Positions 61,380 through 64,000 of a stretch of DNA of 64,000 nt are shown one piece after another. The notes beneath the pieces are model-generated. The model saw nothing but the letters and a program-made list of their open reading frames with translations. It was not told the DNA's origin and did not search any database. A program made the position numbers and the translations under genes. Every line of letters begins with the position of its first letter. The first letter of the stretch is position 1. The stretch is from Rhodococcus sp. 14-2470-1b. GTDB taxonomy: Bacteria > Actinomycetota > Actinomycetes > Mycobacteriales > Mycobacteriaceae. Location: NCBI RefSeq assembly GCF_002259415.1, contig NZ_NPFY01000028.1, positions 1 through 64,000 on the forward strand. The letters run 5' to 3'.

Positions 61380-61871
61380 ATGCGCGTATACCTGGGTGCG
61401 GACCATGCCGGCCTCGAATTCAAGAACCAGATAATCGAACACCTCACCGCGACCGGGCACGAGCCCGTCGACTGCGGCGCTTTCGAATACGACGCCGTCG
61501 ACGACTACCCGGCCTTCTGCATCGACGCGGCACGACGGGTCGTCGCCGATCCAGGCAGCCGCGGCCTCGTCCTCGGAGGCTCCGGCAACGGCGAGCAGAT
61601 CGCGGCAAACAAGGTCCCCGGTGCCCGGTGCGCCCTCGCGTGGAGCGTCGAGACCGCGAAGCTCGCGCGCGAGCACAACGACGCTCAGCTGATCGGTATC
61701 GGCGGACGCATGCACACCCTTCCGGAGGCTCTTGCGATCGTCGACGCCTTCCTCGGTACCCCGTTCTCCGGCGAGGAGCGGCACCAGCGTCGTATCGACA
61801 TTCTGTCGGAGTACGAGCGAAGTGGCGACGCACCCGACGTCCCGGGCGGACAGAAGTTCGACGGCGCCTGA
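61380..61871 (+). CDS. rpiB: ribose-5-phosphate isomerase B
   Basis: 163 residues. MRVYLGADHAGLEFKNQIIE with the phosphate-binding DH, VLGGSGNGEQIAANKVPG with the active-site loop in the actinobacterial (Ser/Glu) form, and RCALAWSVETAKLAREHNDA. Pentose phosphate pathway. No ribosome site before the ATG, which may be leaderless. Three bases separate it from nei2. Confidence 0.95.
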   Translation: MRVYLGADHAGLEFKNQIIEHLTATGHEPVDCGAFEYDAVDDYPAFCIDAARRVVADPGSRGLVLGGSGNGEQIAANKVPGARCALAWSVETAKLAREHNDAQLIGIGGRMHTLPEALAIVDAFLGTPFSGEERHQRRIDILSEYERSGDAPDVPGGQKFDGA

Positions 61872-61874
61872 TCG

Positions 61875-62672
61875 ATGCCCGAAGGGCATACGCTGCACCG
61901 CCTCGCGCGGCTGCACCAGCGGAAATTCGCCGGCGCGCCCGTCGAGGTGAGCAGCCCGCAAGGGCGGTTCGCCTCGGGGGCCGCGCTGGTCGACGGCGTG
62001 GTGTTGGAGAAGGCCGAGGCCTGGGGCAAGCACCTGCTTCACCGCTACGAGTCGGATCTGATCGTGCACATCCACCTCGGTCTGTACGGAAAGTTCACCG
62101 ACCAGACGCCGCCGATGAGCGAACCGGTCGGTGCTGTCCGACTGAGGATGGTGGGCGAGAACTTCGGTACCGACTTGCGCGGACCTACGGCCTGCGAAAT
62201 CTACACGGAGCAGCAGGTCGACGCTCTGCTGAGTCGACTCGGGCCTGATCCGATCCGGAAGGACGCCGATCCCGATCGAGCGTGGGACCGCATCTCGAGG
62301 TCGAAAACGCCGATCGGCACTCTTCTGATGGATCAGAAGGTCCTCGCCGGAGTCGGCAACGTCTACCGAGCGGAGATCCTGTACCGGCACGAGATCAACC
62401 CGATGCGTCCGGGCAAGGACATGGATCGAAGTGAATGGGACGCGATTTGGTTCGATCTGGTCGAACTGATGAAGATCGGTGTTCGACGCGGCAGGATCAT
62501 CACGATCAGACCAGAGGACGACCACGGAGATTCCGGCTACGCCCCGAAACGGCCCCGCACCTACGTGTATCGCAGGGCGGGGCGTCCGTGTCGAATCTGT
62601 GGCGCGGAGATTCTGCATTCGGTGATGCAGGCGCGAAACCTGTTCTGGTGCCCTGTCTGCCAGGCGACCTAG
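61875..62672 (+). CDS. nei2: formamidopyrimidine-DNA glycosylase/endonuclease VIII family
   Basis: 265 residues. MPEGHTLHRLAR with the catalytic Pro2 and Glu3, the H2TH domain in MDQKVLAGVGNVYRAEILYR and the C-terminal zinc finger C-x2-C-x16-C-x2-C (CRICGAEILH to CPVC). The NVYRAEILY form and lack of the Fpg lesion-capping loop favour Nei over MutM. Base-excision repair. Follows rpiB as Rv2464c follows Rv2465c. Confidence 0.9.
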   Translation: MPEGHTLHRLARLHQRKFAGAPVEVSSPQGRFASGAALVDGVVLEKAEAWGKHLLHRYESDLIVHIHLGLYGKFTDQTPPMSEPVGAVRLRMVGENFGTDLRGPTACEIYTEQQVDALLSRLGPDPIRKDADPDRAWDRISRSKTPIGTLLMDQKVLAGVGNVYRAEILYRHEINPMRPGKDMDRSEWDAIWFDLVELMKIGVRRGRIITIRPEDDHGDSGYAPKRPRTYVYRRAGRPCRICGAEILHSVMQARNLFWCPVCQAT

Positions 62673-62697
62673 CAGGTCAGGCGAGCGAGCCCGGACG

Positions 62698-63492
62698 TCA
62701 GAGGTCGAACCCGCCGTCGAACATTCCGCCGCCGTCCCCACCGAACGAGTCGCTGCCGCCGTCTATGGCGCCGTACTCCTCGCCACCACCGGCGTCACCC
62801 GAGTCGCCGAACTCGCCGTTGTCGGCGCTGCCGCCTTCGGAACCGTCACCGGCTCCGCTCGCGAACTCCTGTTCGCCGTAGCCGACTCCTGCCATTCCCG
62901 AGAACATCGCCGAGAACAGGAACATCGATCCGACGCCCCAGGCGCCCGCGACGAGGGCGGGGCGCCACCACGGCTCGGAGTACCAGCCGGCCGGAACGGG
63001 ACGGCCTGCGACCTTGCCGCCTGGGTAGTAGTTGGGCGTGCGGTCCGACGGATTGGGCGAGGCCTCGACGTTGCGGCCTTCGAACTCGACCTTGCGGTCC
63101 TCGGTGACCTGACCCGCGGACTTCTGGCCGTCGATGCCCTGAATTTCTGGACCGGGGTCCATGCCCATCGCGATCCGCGCCGCGCGGATGTAGTAGAGAC
63201 CTTCCAACGCAGTCTGCTTGGCCAGCCGTGCCTGCTCGACCGTCTTGGCCTGGTCGATCTGCGATCCGGCGGCGATGTTGCGCTCGGAGGCGTCGGCGAG
63301 TGCCTGCTTGGAAGCAGTGTCGCTGCCGATCAGGTTGTAGACCTGCCCGCCGAGCCGTTCGATGGACTGGCGAGCATCTGCCTTGGCGTCCTCCAGTGTG
63401 CTGGCCGACTTCGCCGCCGCGTTCTTCTGACTGCGGACGACCAGGAACACGACTGCTGCGACGATGACGACGACGAGTAAGAGAGCTTCCAC
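62698..63492 (-). CDS. membrane protein with acidic Gly/Ser-rich tail, unknown function
   Basis: 264 residues from a GTG at 63492 (AAGGAAGCGGTAACA upstream). N-terminal helix ALLLVVVIVAAVVFLVV, a helical region 25–110 (DAKADARQSIERLGGQVYNL), a second hydrophobic stretch at about 190–205 (ALVAGAWGVGSMFLFSAMFS) and a glycine/aspartate/serine-rich C-terminus (GDGGGMFDGGFDL). Resembles conserved actinobacterial DUF1542-like proteins; the function is unknown. Confidence 0.78.
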   Translation of the reverse strand: MEALLLVVVIVAAVVFLVVRSQKNAAAKSASTLEDAKADARQSIERLGGQVYNLIGSDTASKQALADASERNIAAGSQIDQAKTVEQARLAKQTALEGLYYIRAARIAMGMDPGPEIQGIDGQKSAGQVTEDRKVEFEGRNVEASPNPSDRTPNYYPGGKVAGRPVPAGWYSEPWWRPALVAGAWGVGSMFLFSAMFSGMAGVGYGEQEFASGAGDGSEGGSADNGEFGDSGDAGGGEEYGAIDGGSDSFGGDGGGMFDGGFDL

Positions 63493-63620
63493 TGTTACCG
63501 CTTCCTTGTGGGAATTTTTCAGGCACGTGCCCGATCGCCTCAGGACAAATCGGACACTTGTCACGATACGCGTGCCGATCGGTGCGCGAACGTACCGTCC
63601 GACGTGCTTCGATCGAGACT

Positions 63621-64000
63621 ATGACCCCCGAACGTCAGTTGGAAGTGCTGGAACTCGAATGCTCGAGGATGGGGGCGGTGTCGCTGGACGACGTCAGCGC
63701 CGACGTCCCGACCATGCCGGACTGGACCGTCGAAAAACTGATTCGACACGTCACGTTCGTCCATCGAATGGCGAGGTCCGCGTTGGCGGCGCCGGCCGAC
63801 GGCGGAATGGCGAATGTGCTTGCCGCGGTGGAGAAGCCCGAACGCGGACCTCGGGTGGTGGACGACTACCGCGAGTCCGCCGCCCTCGCGCTCGACGCCT
63901 ACCGCCTCGCCCCACTCGATCGCGCCGTCCCGACGTGGGCGGGCCCGGGTACCGCCGACTATTGGGTTCGGCGCCAGTTGCACGAAATCGCCGTGCACCG
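63621..64000 (+). CDS. maleylpyruvate isomerase-family (mycothiol-dependent, DinB-like) protein, C-terminus cut by the window
   Basis: The first 126 codons are present. TPERQLEVLELECSRMGAVS, then MPDWTVEKLIRHVTFVHRMA and RQLHEIAVHR: the W-x3-L-x2-H pattern and the late H-E-x3-H supply the three His/Asp metal ligands of the MDMPI N-terminal domain. Members often use mycothiol, but many have no assigned substrate. The ATG at 63621 lies 128 bp from the divergent gene start. Confidence 0.82.
   Translation, partial: MTPERQLEVLELECSRMGAVSLDDVSADVPTMPDWTVEKLIRHVTFVHRMARSALAAPADGGMANVLAAVEKPERGPRVVDDYRESAALALDAYRLAPLDRAVPTWAGPGTADYWVRRQLHEIAVH

Overview
The window is high-GC actinobacterial DNA of the mycolic-acid group, most likely Rhodococcus or a close relative. 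The evidence is a CmrA-type mycolate reductase, mycothiol-linked proteins, a DesA3-type desaturase with its reductase, frequent GTG starts, and gene order shared with Mycobacterium tuberculosis in two places (cmrA–DUF853–orn–tRNA-His, and ssb–ettA–gdh–thioesterase–aglA–glbO–HNH–DUF5130–pepN–DsbA-like–rpiB–nei2). The species assignment is inference.

Layout. 1–5.7 kb: purine (urate) breakdown and glyoxylate salvage. Two divergent operons (glxR–hyi–allophanate-hydrolase-like leftward; uraD–uraH–uricase–NCS2 permease rightward, followed by an IclR regulator) face each other across a region with three copies of one operator-like motif. 5.7–10.3 kb: a MymA-like Baeyer-Villiger monooxygenase with an SDR, then two convergent cell-wall enzymes (L,D-transpeptidase and M23 peptidase), each preceded by GTnAC repeats. 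10.5–17.9 kb: tRNA-His, orn, a HerA-like ATPase, lipoproteins, cmrA, and a PadR/2,4-dienoyl-CoA reductase pair. 18–27 kb: MFS transporter, hydrolase, TetR-controlled desaturase system, PucR-type regulator, YdcF protein and an opine-dehydrogenase-like enzyme.

27.3–36.6 kb is a 9.3-kb integrated element, the most interesting part of the window. It sits in the 3' end of tRNA-Arg(UCU), is bounded by a 23-bp direct repeat (attL/attR), and carries a tyrosine integrase, an excisionase, a replication-type module, a RecA/RepA-like ATPase with an abnormal P-loop, very small zinc-ribbon genes in overlapping ATGA chains, and an HK97-type prohead protease and major capsid protein. It has no recognisable portal, terminase, tail, lysis or repressor gene. 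In size and order it resembles the phiRv1/phiRv2 elements of M. tuberculosis and is best read as a capsid-encoding phage satellite that needs a helper. Its tRNA-proximal end has a structured non-coding region, a membrane-protein gene with different codon use (possible cargo), and a perfect 19-bp inverted repeat.

36.7–64 kb is chromosomal backbone: xdhC, a CopD–CtaG fusion, a MarR-controlled ABC exporter, an SSB paralogue, EttA, the 1,622-residue NAD-glutamate dehydrogenase, and the M. tuberculosis-like block through pepN, rpiB and nei2, ending in a truncated mycothiol-dependent isomerase-family gene. Strong hairpin terminators close several of these units.
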